Assembly (NCBI GenBank): GCA_942486035.1
Contig: CALNXK010000024.1
Location: 3,956,001 to 4,020,000 of the forward strand
Direction: 5' to 3'
DNA: 64,000 nt
From: Porites lobata
Taxonomy: Eukaryota > Cnidaria > Anthozoa > Scleractinia > Poritidae
Below are positions 10,086-22,600 of the stretch, piece by piece. The translations under genes were made by a program, and so were the position numbers. Position 1 is the first letter of the stretch. The number at the start of each line of letters is the position of its first letter. Under the pieces are notes generated by a model, which searched no databases, was not told the origin of the DNA, and worked only from the letters and a program-made list of their open reading frames with translations.

Positions 10086-12034
10086 AATACCAAATCCAGG
10101 CCATCAAAGAAGGTAAATCCCAGATCCTGTTTTGGACCAAGGATTTTGGATCTTTGGTAATCTTTTGAAAATGTCACTATGAATTTCAAAATGGGATTGA
10201 TGAGTCAAATAATGTCAGATTCAATTAGTACTTCAAAAACAAAGTTTAGAATTTCTCAATGAGACTCTTGATTTTATATTTCTGGAAAACATTACCTTTA
10301 ATTCAGAAATCTTCATAGGATGAATTTCCATATCGCCATTTATTACCCCAAGCATCGTTCTTAGGATTGTTTTCGTCTCTTTAGAATTTTTCTTTTGGCT
10401 GGCATGGTATAAAATGTGTGTAGTTAAAACAAGTGAAATTTAAAATTGGCGCGCAAACTATCACTGAAATCAAGATCCCGCCCAAGAAAGAAAGAGGCTT
10501 TCTTATCTGTACTCACAAGCAAAAGTTAACCTCTAAAATTGAACCCCAGCTGGCCAAAGTTCCACCTAATCTACGAAATTTTGTCTTTGGTGAGAAAAAT
10601 ACGAATTGTAGCATGCACGGGGGATCAGACATCGAATGTCTGTTCTTTCGCTTCAGATCATATTTCGTCCAAAACCAAAATCATTTCTAACTTACCTATC
10701 TGCAGTGTTCACTTACCTGCTCTTATAGCTCCCTGAGTACTATTTCGCCTGATCATTATTGAAATGTAATGAAAAGAAAAATCAACAGCTCGCTAACAGC
10801 AACTGCGAGGTAACAGCTGAACACACTTTGAACGACTTCCGGTTTCAGCTGTTCAAAGTTGAGACGTCTATCAGTGGACAATTAACCAGTGGCTGCTCAA
10901 GAGAGGGCTGTACGTCATATATGATTCTTATAATGTACTGAACATCCTACTTGGCCACAGGTAGCCCAATTGGAGTTTGTTTGATACTTAGAAATTGAAT
11001 TTTCTCCTGCACACAGACGTTGTTGTTTTATTTTTCTATTCGTTAAAAAAAAAAATCCCCCCGGTTTTTATTTTTTATCAGCGCGCTAGACGGACTTTGA
11101 AGAGTAAAGTATAGAGGGTCATCTGTAAACAGGCTAATTAAATTTTGAGACAATGAGTATATAAATTGCATATATTTGAACCTCAGAATGAAGAAATGAA
11201 TATAAAAATGCGTCTTAAGTAGTTGCAAAAGAAAAACCTTAACTCAAACATTTTTTTTTTCAGGCTTTCTTTTCACTTCCTGTTTTTTTCTTTTCCATCT
11301 TTTACTGCAATGATCCTCTTTAAATTATTTATATACGTGAAAGAGGCCGACTTAGCAGCCATGCCTTTTTTCTTGTAGCAAAGTGACGTCAGTGTAGAAA
11401 TCCTAACAACTACAAGCACCATATATGGTGCCCCGGAAAAATTAATAATTCTGTTACGCTTTTCGCGGTACGCGTCTTTCAATTTTCGAAATGCAACCCC
11501 TCGATGGAGCTTGGTAGGAGCCTCAATCTTCTTCACATGAGACATTTTAAATTAAAATGCAACAATCATTAACATAAGAAACATGTATTTTAATGATCTT
11601 TATTTCTTAATAAACTGCTTAGTTAAAGATCTTTAGTTATCAATACTACTGCTTTAACAATAAATATTCATTTTCACAGTGTTCTCATTCCATTTCTGCA
11701 AAACAGTCATTCATACGCAAAACAACTCATAAAAGTATTTACTACATACACTGTAACTACATCTCAGTGCTAGGTCAGAAGCACAAATACCATGAAACAT
11801 AGTAATAATGATACAGCTAAATCACAAATGTTTACAAATCCTTGGTTTGTCAAACCTCACTTTAAGCCAAAACTGTCTTCCCTTGCCCAGCCAAACACAG
11901 CTCTTTGATAATTCAAAACAGTATTTCTTTACTCCCCATAGGCTTGAAAACTCAGGATTCCTCTGTGTGTGCAACAGGCTTTTTAATATGCACACACAGG
12001 ATGAAGATCATGTGCACTTCAGATCTTAAAACAT

Positions 12035-12040
12035 TTTATT
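12035..12040 (-). promoter_or_regulatory. Candidate polyadenylation signal of the TPM-RING gene
   Basis: AATAAA on the minus strand, about 230 nt below the stop codon of the TPM-RING gene. A further AATAAA lies near 11598. Which is used cannot be told from sequence alone. Confidence 0.4.
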
Positions 12041-12270
12041 ATCCTGTTGATTTTTTAATAGGTATTTTGTTTTGCATACTTGCAAAATAAATGAATTACC
12101 AGTACTATGGTAGTATTATTTCAGGGGTACATTAATCTCAGATTTTTTAGGAATAAATAATTACTGTCATTCATTCTTTGAAGTGGTCTCGATTTTACTA
12201 TCTGAGTGGAACCTAGAGTATAATTCAGGGTCTAGTTTTACTAGATCAGTTATGATCTGGCAATCTTACT

Positions 12271-13485
12271 CTACCAGCTTCCCCCTCGTCCTCCACCTCC
12301 ACTACTTCCACCTCCACCAAATCCACTCCCACTTCCAAAACTACCACCACCAGGCATGGATGATCTGAAAAAGGCAGGATCAGACAGAAAGCTTCCTGTA
12401 TAGCTGCTGCTACTCCATCTGTCTACCATGCTGCTGTTGATGAAAAATGGGTGCTGTAACTGAAGCATCATCAGTCTGAACTGCAGCTCAGGAGTGAAAT
12501 CAAAGGTACTAGATGAGTGGCAGGCCCCATCGTCGCCACCACGTCCGTCCGCTGCCTTTCGGCATATTGGACAAGTGACATGATCCTCCAGCCACTTCAC
12601 TAAGCAGGGCTCGCAGTACTTGTGACCACACGCTAGCAGTCTGGTTTTGATCTCGGGCTGGAATTCTTCCAAGCAAATGGGGCAGGACTTGCTTGCATAA
12701 GATTTTTGGGAATGCTTAGCTCTGTCTCGCTCCTCTTGGATCCTTTCCAGTTTTGTGGTGCAATCATAACGCTCATCTTCACTCTTGAATGCAATGTACA
12801 GCCCAAAAGCAGCGATCCCAAAAAATATGACGGAGAAAATTATTAGCCCGTAGTCGAATGGCTGTTTTAAAACATTTCCACTGAAAACTTCGCCCATCCT
12901 TACAACCGCAAGCTCTACAGATTGGTCGTACTTTTGCTTCTTCAAGTACGGCTTTATTTCTTCGATAAGGACATCGATCTGGTCATCTGTCAACTTTTCC
13001 TTTGCTCCTCTTCCGGTGGACACATAAATCTGTCGGTCTGTGATCGAAAGCAAGAGAACCGCGCCATCATCGCATCCCGCGTTTCCAACTCCCCATCTGT
13101 CATGCAAGTGTTTAGCGAAATTTTCAGCTGTAACAGCGATAGATTCATCTGGAACGCCACGCATTTTCTTCATAACTGCAACACCAATTTGAAATCCAGG
13201 ATTTTCGCTGCTAGTGCTACAACCTGAAACTGTATTCTTCCTTACAGAAAACAGAAGCTCTTCGACCTTGTTAGCAGTTTCGTAGCTGAGAATGTTGTCG
13301 GGATCACAGATCCACGAAACCTTCCCTCGACGACCGCAGGCTTCGATATCTCTCGCTGGGTTTGGGAATTGCTCTTTTTGCCATACTTCGTCACTCTGTA
13401 CTTCCTTAAGCTTGCTTAAAATCATAAAAACTATGACTGAAAATACTCTTTTCGCAGCCATCATTTCCGCGTCCGCCACTTTCAA
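12271..13485 (-). CDS. TPM domain-RING finger transmembrane protein
   Basis: One uninterrupted frame of 404 codons. Residues 13-30 are a hydrophobic signal sequence. Residues 52-205 form a TPM (YgcG/Psb32/MOLO-1 type) domain with the hallmark DDGAVLLLSITDRQIYVSTG at 139-158. Residues 213-233 are a membrane segment, and 240-262 are charged and probably helical. Residues 268-308 are a C3HC4 RING finger with ligands C268, C271, C286, H288, C291, C294, C305 and C308. The tail from 379 is Gly/Ser-rich and ends in GGSW. The predicted topology puts the TPM domain in the lumen or outside and the RING in the cytosol, so a membrane-bound ubiquitin ligase is a reasonable inference; substrates are unknown. 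A second ATG at codon 8 would leave the signal sequence intact. All RING ligands are present and nothing looks decayed. Lack of introns is unusual beside its neighbours. Confidence 0.9.
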   Translation of the reverse strand: MKVADAEMMAAKRVFSVIVFMILSKLKEVQSDEVWQKEQFPNPARDIEACGRRGKVSWICDPDNILSYETANKVEELLFSVRKNTVSGCSTSSENPGFQIGVAVMKKMRGVPDESIAVTAENFAKHLHDRWGVGNAGCDDGAVLLLSITDRQIYVSTGRGAKEKLTDDQIDVLIEEIKPYLKKQKYDQSVELAVVRMGEVFSGNVLKQPFDYGLIIFSVIFFGIAAFGLYIAFKSEDERYDCTTKLERIQEERDRAKHSQKSYASKSCPICLEEFQPEIKTRLLACGHKYCEPCLVKWLEDHVTCPICRKAADGRGGDDGACHSSSTFDFTPELQFRLMMLQLQHPFFINSSMVDRWSSSSYTGSFLSDPAFFRSSMPGGGSFGSGSGFGGGGSSGGGGRGGSW

Positions 13486-14131
13486 TTTCTGTTTTGTTCA
13501 ATGCGTGTAGCCGCTGACTTTTATATTGTCGGCGCACATGAATAAGTACGTGGCTTTTCCGCGCTGGCCGAGCGCTGGCCGAAGAACCGTAGTCTTACAT
13601 CATTTACTGACGTAAATTGCCAAAATAATTAGCCATTACTATTTTTATTATTTGGCTTAACTGTAAGTTGACGTAAGAACACCTAGTGAGAGATTAATTT
13701 ACTTATTTTTCTATCATTCTTTTATTGTCATATGTTTCTAAAACATTTTCCGTTCTGGAGGAGCCGAGTAACGCTTTTAAACCATGGTGGTTTTCCGTTA
13801 ATGTCTAAGAAAAGAAAAATGGTTACCAAAATTTGGGACAGTTAACAATTCATAGGTATTCACCCAGGCTACGTGTTACTGTTAATAACTTGAGGGAAAT
13901 ACAAATAGCTGCCAGCAGGTGCATAATATTGTTTAAGGCACTTTCTCATCTTAAATTGAGCTTTTGTTTACTGGCACAATAAAATAATGCGAATTGCATA
14001 ATCAATCGTAAATGCTTCGAAGTGCAGAAAAAATAGCCCTTTTAATGGCTTGCGTGCAATACTTTTAAAAAGTTAAAGTTAATTAATAAAATGATAAAAG
14101 CATAGGACAACTTTTCTCCTGTATTTGCATA

Positions 14132-14581
14132 CACTCTTTTTTTATAAGAATGTTGTTTTTCCGGCCCAGGCTGAATATTCTTATTTTTCTGCCGATTTTA
14201 GGCTGAAAATATTCTTGTATTATTCTTAAATTATAGCTTTTGACATTTCCGTGTTAGAATTTATTGGGGTATATGTACATGTATTACAAGTACGGTTCAT
14301 CGAACTATCATTAGCGTTGAACATTTTGCTATAGCTAGTCAGCTGGCTAGTGCAGGTTTTTTCGTATGGTGGCTAGTTTCGCCGTTCAGAGAAGGGAATA
14401 ATTTTATACGGTTAAGTTAAAAACAGAAAATTGTATTGTATTTACAGATGTTTCAACACACAAAATTATATCTATCCTTTTCAAAATCTCAGCCTCGGCT
14501 TTATTCTTAAAATATCCTTAAAATTTCGCAAATTTCAGCCTCGATATTCTTATAAAATATATTCTTATAAAAAAAAGAGTG
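14132..14581. mobile_element. TA-flanked MITE with CACTC(T)n ends
   Basis: The left end cactctttttttataagaat and the right end, reverse-complemented, cactcttttttttataaga are inverted repeats differing by one T. Both are flanked by TA (14130-14131, 14582-14583). The interior repeats tattctta and cagcctcg. A TA flank suggests Tc1/mariner mobilisation. Confidence 0.75.
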
Positions 14582-14605
14582 TATAGCCTGATGTAAACAC
14601 TCGAA

Positions 14606-14849
14606 GGGTTGGGAGATTAGAAGATATATTAAAATTCATACTTGGCTCTGTGGCTTGGCCTCGCATCCTCGTAGACCCAGGGGCAGATGGTGGGGGCAAG
14701 GGAAAGTCTAAACAGGCGGGAAAAAAAGGCGTGAAAAAAAGTTTCCTCGCAGCCAAGTATGAATTTCAATATATCGGAATTGGTCGACAGTTATGCAAAC
14801 TCTCGTCTTCGTCTCGGGTTTGCATAACTGTCTCGAATTCTCCCAACCC
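14606..14849. mobile_element. MITE with GGGTTGGGAGA ends and an internal hairpin
   Basis: Perfect 11-bp inverted ends (14606-14616 and 14839-14849). Inside, about 25 bp near 14621-14647 (ending attcatacttggct) are complementary to about 14752-14776. The phrase gtttgcataactgt is also present in both orientations. The 95-codon frame across it is a product of the inverted repeat, not a gene. Confidence 0.7.
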
Positions 14850-16005
14850 CTGTCATCTTTATATCAGGCGATGTCAAACGCGGAAGACGTTTTTGGGCGA
14901 TTGCTTAAACAATTTTCGAAGCTCATCTATTCCCTAAGATTTTCAAAAGTTTAATTTTTCACATTTCACTCTTCAGGTTAGGCTGTTTTTCTTAGTAAAA
15001 AACAAAACTAAAATTTTCGGATTCAGAGGTGTGTTGCAGCTAAAATTTCCGGGAAAAAATTCTGAAGCCCCTGTAATTTCGAAAAGAATAAAGTTCCCCT
15101 AGGATGACCAGACATATACAAACTTTATGGCGCCACTTAATTAGAATGCAATTCTTAGCTATAGAGATCTAAAAGTACTCAGGATAGCCTAAGTGTTTTC
15201 AATGCATGTAGAAGGAAACCGTTGTCGGGGCCTGGTGGTTTGTCCAGGTGTTTTCGTGCTTCATTTTTTTTTTAAAAAGGAAGAAAAGAATAAAGGAAAA
15301 CAAAAACAGAAAACAAAAGAAAAATAAAAGATTTGTTAATTGTAGATAACATTTTCAACCAAGCAAGCTATAAAACGAAAACGCACCTGAAGTTATGCCT
15401 ATAAGCAAGTTATATTAGCCCTTTTTGACATACATCACCTGCAAGAAGGGAGGGAAAAACAACTCCTTTCCACGATTCAAGACTCATATACTGATCAGAT
15501 GTAGAGACTAGATTTACAGGCTACGTCAAAGATTAGGAGTAGCCCTTCATTCAATCTCGACCCCAGAGCTTTCCTGCGCATGACGGTTAGAAGCGTAAGC
15601 ACTGGGGTCGAGAATGCCCTATATTTTAGTAAGGGAAACATCAAGTATAGGAAAATATGGGATAGCAGACTACTCGTATGGCTAGCCATTTCTCAGTAGC
15701 TTTGCGTGTGAACTAGCAATTAACTCTCTTCACTAAAACAAACACGTTTTAAATAATGTGGCTGAAAAGTTGTCATGGGGTATCTCAGCATCGGCCACAC
15801 CCTGAGGTTCAGCAGTTTCTTCTCCTCCTTTAACCTCAAACACATTTGACTCGCGAAGCCGCACTTTGCGGCTAATCGACTTCGTATCGTGGACTCACAA
15901 GTACATGACCATTCTTGGTCAAAAGTCAAACGGTTCGCCCCGCACAATCAACTCACAAGTAAATCCGCATTTAGAATAAAACAAAAATCCTTGAAAATGA
16001 AGCTT

Positions 16006-16295
16006 GGTTTACACTAGACGAAATTCATAAACATTTACGGTTTTTTTACATTTAGATTATTCAGATTCGTAGGCGTTAACACGCAACAGTTAACCCGATA
16101 AAATTCATTCAACTAATTCATTCGACTACCAAGTATTCACTTTCACCTGCACTTTCGATTCCGAATGCAAAACTTCCGGGCACGCAACCAAACCGGCCGA
16201 GGCGTTCGGATTCAAACAACTGCGTGTAAACGAATCCGATACCACAATATTCCAGGTTCGTCACGAACCCGGAAAAATTTCCTCTAGTGTAAACC
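16006..16295. mobile_element. MITE with GGTTTACACTAG ends
   Basis: The left end ggtttacactagacgaaatt and the right end, reverse-complemented, ggtttacactagaggaaatt match at 19 of 20 positions. Inner words such as gttcgtgacgaacc fold back. It is a non-coding fold-back element just beyond the 3' end of the DNAAF10 gene. Confidence 0.7.
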
Positions 16296-16506
16296 TAGCC
16301 TGAAAAACTTGCCAAGAAAACTTGCAAGTGAAGAAACTTGACAAGTTTTAAGCTTTCCAAAGTAAAAGAGCAAGTTTTTGTTTTTTTTTTCCTTGTTTTG
16401 TTTTTTTTTTTTGTCAGAGCAAGACATTGGGTCAAGGAAAACTGTTTTCCTTGATCAAGTGATAAGCTGACATGAAAGTTCTTGAAAAAAAATGCATATG
16501 TTAATT

Positions 16507-16512
16507 TTTATT
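16507..16512 (-). promoter_or_regulatory. Candidate polyadenylation signal of DNAAF10
   Basis: AATAAA on the minus strand, about 150 nt after the stop codon of the last DNAAF10 exon at 16664. It is followed on the same strand by an A/T-rich stretch. Confidence 0.5.
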
Positions 16513-16663
16513 GTTTGGTTTTGTTTGTTTTTTTTTTAGGAAGAAAACTACCAATGAACATTTATATACTGTATTTACATAATAATTTAAAAAGTTCAAT
16601 GCTCTGTAAAAATGATCTTGTGTATATGACGAATGCGCAGGATTACATCATGTATCTTAGTTG

Positions 16664-19600
16664 TCAAACGTTCTTTAGCTTTGTGACAATGATCACTCTT
16701 AAGCTCTGATCCAATGAGGTACATACGCACAAGCCCTCCTGTAAAGTCAAAGCATAACAGGGTCAATATTTTGAAATTATCTGGCATACGCCTTGTTCTC
16801 GTATTAAAAGCGAAAGTAATTATCTACGGGTAAACTGCAAAACAGTCCGTATTTTTTTTATCTAGCTAGATTAAGAACGCGTGCGCGAGCAGAAGAAGGA
16901 AAGGCCTGGAGTGAGGGTGAAAGGACTAGAGTGAGAGTGAGACTGGGAGGAGACGCGGAAATACGCGTCTTCTTCGTTTTCATCATCATTCTCTTGGCCC
17001 AAGATTTTTAGAAAAAGATGTTTTAAAGCCACCACCGCAATGGGGCCCTCTTGTGGAAGTTCACGAATAGTTAAAACAACAGCTACTCATGGCCGGATTT
17101 AGTTGCAGTCCGAGGGCACCACGGCCTCCCATTTTTCTGTGAAAAGTTTTAATCATTTTATAACAGGAGCCCATAACCTAGTGTCCTTCGCAGACGCTCG
17201 GGCGGAGTCAGGCAATGACGTCGGCCCGAGCGGCTGCGAAGGAGACTACCCATAACTCGAAGCGAGCAACTTCCAAGTACTCGTGTCATGAAGTATTCAC
17301 CGACCAAACCGGTTAAATTTTAGAATTTTTGGTGCGCATTTAAAATATCTTTTAAAACCCACAAACCAGTCAGCAACGTTGAGAGGGTCTCATTGGGGTG
17401 GTACCTTTGACGGTTGACGGTTAATTTTTTTTCCAATTAATATTAATCTGCATTTTTGACGGTTGACGGTAAAAAATTCATTACCTTTTTTGAGGGCTGA
17501 CGGTTAAATTTTAGGCCGTTTGACGTCTGACGGTTAACCCCATTAAGACCCTCCGTTTAGTGTTCTTTTTTGATAGAGAGTGTTCTATGATGATATCTTA
17601 ACCACAGTAAAGAAATGCAAGTTAAAGTGGTTTGGGCATGTATCAAGATCATCAGGGCCTGCCAAGACGATTTTACAAGGAACAGTGCAAGGAGGGGGAA
17701 AAAGGGGCCGCCAAAAGAAGCGTTGGGAGAAGAACATCGCTGAATGGACAGGGTTGAAGTTTTACGACGCTGTAAGAGAAGCTGAAAACAAAATAAAATG
17801 GAGGGAGAGGGTTGCAACGTCCGTGGCGCCCCAACGGTCATTGACAACGGGATAAGTGACACGTGTGAGTGATACGGTGAATGCGCTCACAGACGGAGCC
17901 AAGCGTCCATTTTTGCGGGAAAAAGTGCTCTAAAATATACTTATAAAGCGGTCCGTGAAATCGCCATGACATTGGTCTAGTATGGGAGTTGCTAGCTCCA
18001 CGCGGGTTATGGGCCCCTGTTTAACAGAATTCTCGATAAAATAAATATGATCCATTTAGAAAGCTGCAGTGTAGCAAGTGTTCCGGCTCCCCTTTCTGAA
18101 TTTTCTGGATCCGCCCTACTAACCTTATCTGGACTCCAGTCGAAGGATGTGATTGGCTGTGTTGATAAATTAGCATTTTGAAGTAAGGAAACTGAACCAA
18201 TGACGCCCATCTCCAAGTCATCAGGATCTTTCTTCACCCGCTGGTCAGGATAAGAGCTAAAGTAAAAAAAAAAAATACAAGGTGAGCTTTCGCGCGAAAA
18301 CTTGATATCTTCACGAAAATTTCAACACTCGAAGAGAAATTTCGTATCTCCGCGCGGCCATGTAATATCCTCCACTTATTACAAACATATCTTGTACGCG
18401 GTACATTTGCTCGTACTGTACAACTCAGAAAACAGGAAAAATCTGGACAAATCTCTATCAAGTAAATAACGCAAGTTGTTTTTTTAATACTTGTTCACTG
18501 GATAGTGATTTATCCGGTGGATAGCGCTGGGATATCCAACGTTTGAGCAATCGAGGCCTGAAACATTCAGTATTACAGGAATCTTGGTTGAGGAAAAGAT
18601 CAACGCAAGTGAGCAAGCCACAAAACGTTTAGGTTTCGCGTACCTGGTTAGCTTTTTCCTTGCAACACAGATACAACCCCAGAAACATCCATAGAGTTCA
18701 CAGTTTTCTGAGTTTCCTGGTAACATTCACCACCTTAGAAACGAGAAGGGACTAGAGCCGGAAAATGTCCCGTAATTGTACAGTGCTACATACTGGCCTT
18801 AATGGTGACACAAGCTGAACTGGTGGTATACACCATAGAAAACGGTTAACGTCCTGACAACGACTACATTGTCTAAATCTAATGTGTGTGTGTCCTTGTG
18901 AATTTGTCACAACGCTTACAAAAATGTACTCTACTGCCCCCATAAACTCTGTCTAAGGTCATTTTCAGCTGTATAGATTTTCATGTAATAATTATTAAAT
19001 TTATTTTGCTGGTTAGAAAAATCTTAGAAATGACCCTTTTTACCTCTAAAGACACAGCACCATAAATGAAATTTGTGAACTTTATTATAACATTATTTTA
19101 TTACCGGTAATAAGCTATAAAAAAAGGCAAGAACTGATCACTCTGCTCACTCAATTTCTTTGGAGATAATCATAGAGACACAAGTTCATAAGTTGACGTC
19201 TAGCCATGCAATAAGATAGCAAGTACTTACTATTTCCAGAGATTCAGTGACCCAGACCCACCACATGTCATGAACACTTCCCGATTCTGAGGTAGATGTC
19301 TAGCACACCAAACAGTTGACTTATGAGCCTAAGAAAGTTAAGAATAAGGTGACGGGTTACCTAAAGGTCTTAACCAGTAATGCAATGAAACAACAACACT
19401 TTATCCAGCCATTCTAACCACGCAAAGGATTTGTTACAGCAAATTATATTTGTGGGAATGTAGTGAATCATGAAATCGTAACGGGCAAGTCACTGGCCCC
19501 CTTGCCTGCTTGACTGAATATTTAATACTTAGACCACAGGCCTGGCTTCATTTTGCCCATTTCCAGTGCCAACCAGCAAACAGTCATAATCTTGAAAATA

Positions 19601-22600
19601 CCCATCAGGAGTGCAGTGACCCAGTTGTTAGTTGTCTAGCCCCTAACCTGTCCGAAATATTATTAGTAGAGTCAAAACCTCAATTACCCAGACTGTGATT
19701 ACTCCACTACGAATCACACGTAAAAACATTTAATCATGATTCACCTTTTCAGAGAGAGAAGCAAATCCTTTCTGTGGGTGCAGTGTTCTCACATCGAACA
19801 CGTGAAATCTAGATTCCAGTGTAGTAGCAACTAGTTTGTTCATCATGATATCCTTTCTGTCAAATTCTACACCGCAGACCTATAAAACATGGGAAAGGGA
19901 TGGAGATTCTACGAATGTCCAGCCTGAAATTTGCCAAAATATTAAGAACATACTAAGAACATATCCGAGTCTCAGAGAAAAACAATATTCATTTTTCATT
20001 CCTATTACTTTCCTAAATCCAGAAAATCTGAACTTCATAATGTCTTACATGGAATCAGAGTGCATGTAAAATTTTGTTCTTTAAACACATTCCCAAAATG
20101 GGCAAGGGTAGGTTGGCCTGAGAAAGAGGCTTTAGAAGAAATTAACTGAACTTTGTGAACTCTCGTGTATGATGCATGGGGCGAAGCCACATTAAAGACT
20201 CAGTGTAATGCGATACATTGAATGCTAAAACACGCTTCCTGTCATCAGATTTAAAATATTTATGTAGCTGAAAAAGAGTTATCAGATTTCTGTTATCGAA
20301 ATTGCTAAAACTGCCCAGAAAATAAGAACAGTCCAGGTTCAACTTAAAAAATAGATGTTCTTATAAAAAAAAATCAGCTGAGATTGGTTAGAAAGGACTA
20401 ACGAAACTGCAAAGCAAATGACATTTGTCATCACTTGTAGATTACCACATGGCATCAAGTTTGTAATCTTTAGACAATTCAAAATCCTGAACAGGTTTGA
20501 AACGTCAGTCGTTAATACTTGTACCAAAAATACATGGAGAGAAAACAAAGGAAGATACTACCATGAAGAGGGATTGGATATTTGTCCTAAATAATTAACA
20601 CAAATGTTTTAGACTGTTCATGGTCCCCTATTTTTCCATAAGATTGTCGAGATCGAGCACTTTGCATTAAGGGTGGCCATCTTGAATGAGTGTCAAATCT
20701 ACTTACAGGGCCGGGCACAGTTTGGGATGAAGCCACCCTCCCCTCACTGCTATAATCCCAACTCCTGCCCCCTTGGTATATATGCAACTAAGATGGCTGT
20801 CGGTACCGGAAAGCACTTGATCCCTGACAAACTTATGAAAAAATAGGCAGGAGACTATGAACAGCCTAAAAACGTTTGTAAGCTATAGCTTTCAATTTCC
20901 TCAAGAAAAATTGTTTATTTTTTAACCTTATATCATGCAAACACTAAACACTGATTTGTCTCAGACTGATATCCAGACAACTCAATGTTAGTGTGAAAAA
21001 TACTTGGCTCCGAAACACACTTCCTGCCGTGTGGTTTTCTTGTATGAAACACGGCATGTTTGATATAATAATTTTATTACTAAACAGTAAATGTCAAACA
21101 GGATCAGAGAGAGTACCCCATTTTTAATGTTTGTCTCCCATCTGACTGCCATTTTTTTCAAGTCAAACATCTTGATATCTCCATTGTCATAGCCTGCAAC
21201 AACAGTCCGTTCCTCTGCATTAAATGCATCACCTACAAACAAAGGAGGGAACCTATTATTGTTCTCATGTCATTCCTTGATATGGAAGTACTACATGTAT
21301 GTAACATAAACAACGACCAATGACTTGATACTTTAAGCCAATTTACTTATCACGTTACAACAAATGTTGCTGAATAACGGCAACTGCAGCTACCAAAACC
21401 AAGCAAATTGCAAGTAATTACAGAAGATAAAAATATAATTATATTATTGCTCAAGGAGCATTAATAATATACAAATAGTGTCTGGTGAAATACTATAAAA
21501 AAGTCATTAGCTAGCTTTATAACATAGAGTACTAATGACTCCTACAGTCAGTTTTAAAAGAAATTCAGTCAATATCCCTCCCAAGGCCACACTTTCCCAA
21601 AGAGGCAGTCATGAATACATCTGTACATGTATAACATGCACAACCGGTCCACTTATTATAACACTGCATGATTAAAACTATTAATCTCTGTAATGAGATC
21701 AAAAAAAGCACATTTAAAGCTTACCAAATGCAACACACCAACAGTCTCTACCCTCTTCTCCCTCTGCTGGAGCCATGTTAGCAACTGGTTTGTCCTTTTG
21801 ACGAGGATCCCAGACTTTTACAGATCCTGGCAAATGAAAAATTAATGAAGTATATGCATCATTTACCATGTACAAAGTCAAGACAGATGGATATTGGCCA
21901 AGTTCATTTTTAAATTTGATTAATTCTATTTTTCTTAATGTGGAGAAAGAGCAAGGCCAATATCCAGTGTTTTTAATGAAACAAGAAGTCTCACTTGCTT
22001 GGAGATTACAAAGGAAATGAGGAGGCGATTAATTCAACACGAAACAGGATTATTTCACTTCCTACTTTATCAACAGTCAAGTACTCTTCAGGATATTTAC
22101 CTTTTATATTTTACTTGATGATGATTGACTACGGGTGTATACGTTGTAGTCAAATTTTATCCTTGGTTTAAATTTTATTTCCCTTGGTTTTTGGGTATGG
22201 TAATAAATGATAATGAATTTGAAACAAAGGAAAATAAAATTTAAACCAAGGATAAAATTGAACCACAACATATACAATCAAACCTTTGGTTTGAACTCAG
22301 CTCAGAGCCCGCGTGTTATCCACCAAGGCTGCAACCCTACTTCTATCTCCATAATTCTTCAGATGATACTCAACCTCATTTAATAATTGCTAATAGTATT
22401 ATTAATACTAATTATAAATAATTATGTAATAAATTATTAATTAATAATTATTACAATCATTAATAAAATTATTAATATTCTAGACCTACCCGTTTAGGAA
22501 ATTAAACTTATTAATGATGGTTTGATTTATTTTTGGAGTTAAATGTTTTATATCATATTTTTAATACGTCTGTAAAGCTCCATGAACAACTAGTGGATGT

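Larger units (their letters stand above)
7044..12270. other. Intergenic region between the HHATL-like and TPM-RING genes
   Basis: No exon that I can support. It should hold the promoter of the HHAT/HHATL-like gene just above 7043, but I see no convincing TATA box. Listed separately are a tRNA-like SINE head, a histone-type stem-loop, a decayed inverted-repeat element and a MITE at 9671-10085. Stretches at 7080-8150, 8720-9670 and 10090-12030 are AT-rich with nothing recognisable. Confidence 0.6.
13486..16506. other. Intergenic region with several MITEs
   Basis: The DNA just above 13485 should hold the TPM-RING promoter; no clear core motif is visible. Three inverted-repeat elements are listed separately (14132-14581, 14606-14849, 16006-16295). 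The stretches 13560-14130 and 14850-16000 show nothing I can name. Confidence 0.6.

Noticed and set aside
10433..10690. 85-codon plus-strand frame with IKIPPKKERG
   Set aside because: No recognised domain, and an overlapping frame is also open. Probably non-coding.
11273..11545. 90-codon minus-strand frame starting MSHVKKIEAPTKLHRG
   Set aside because: The start looks gene-like, but no domain is known to me and the frame crosses a palindrome (gcaccatatatggtgc). No splice partner or homologue can be shown.
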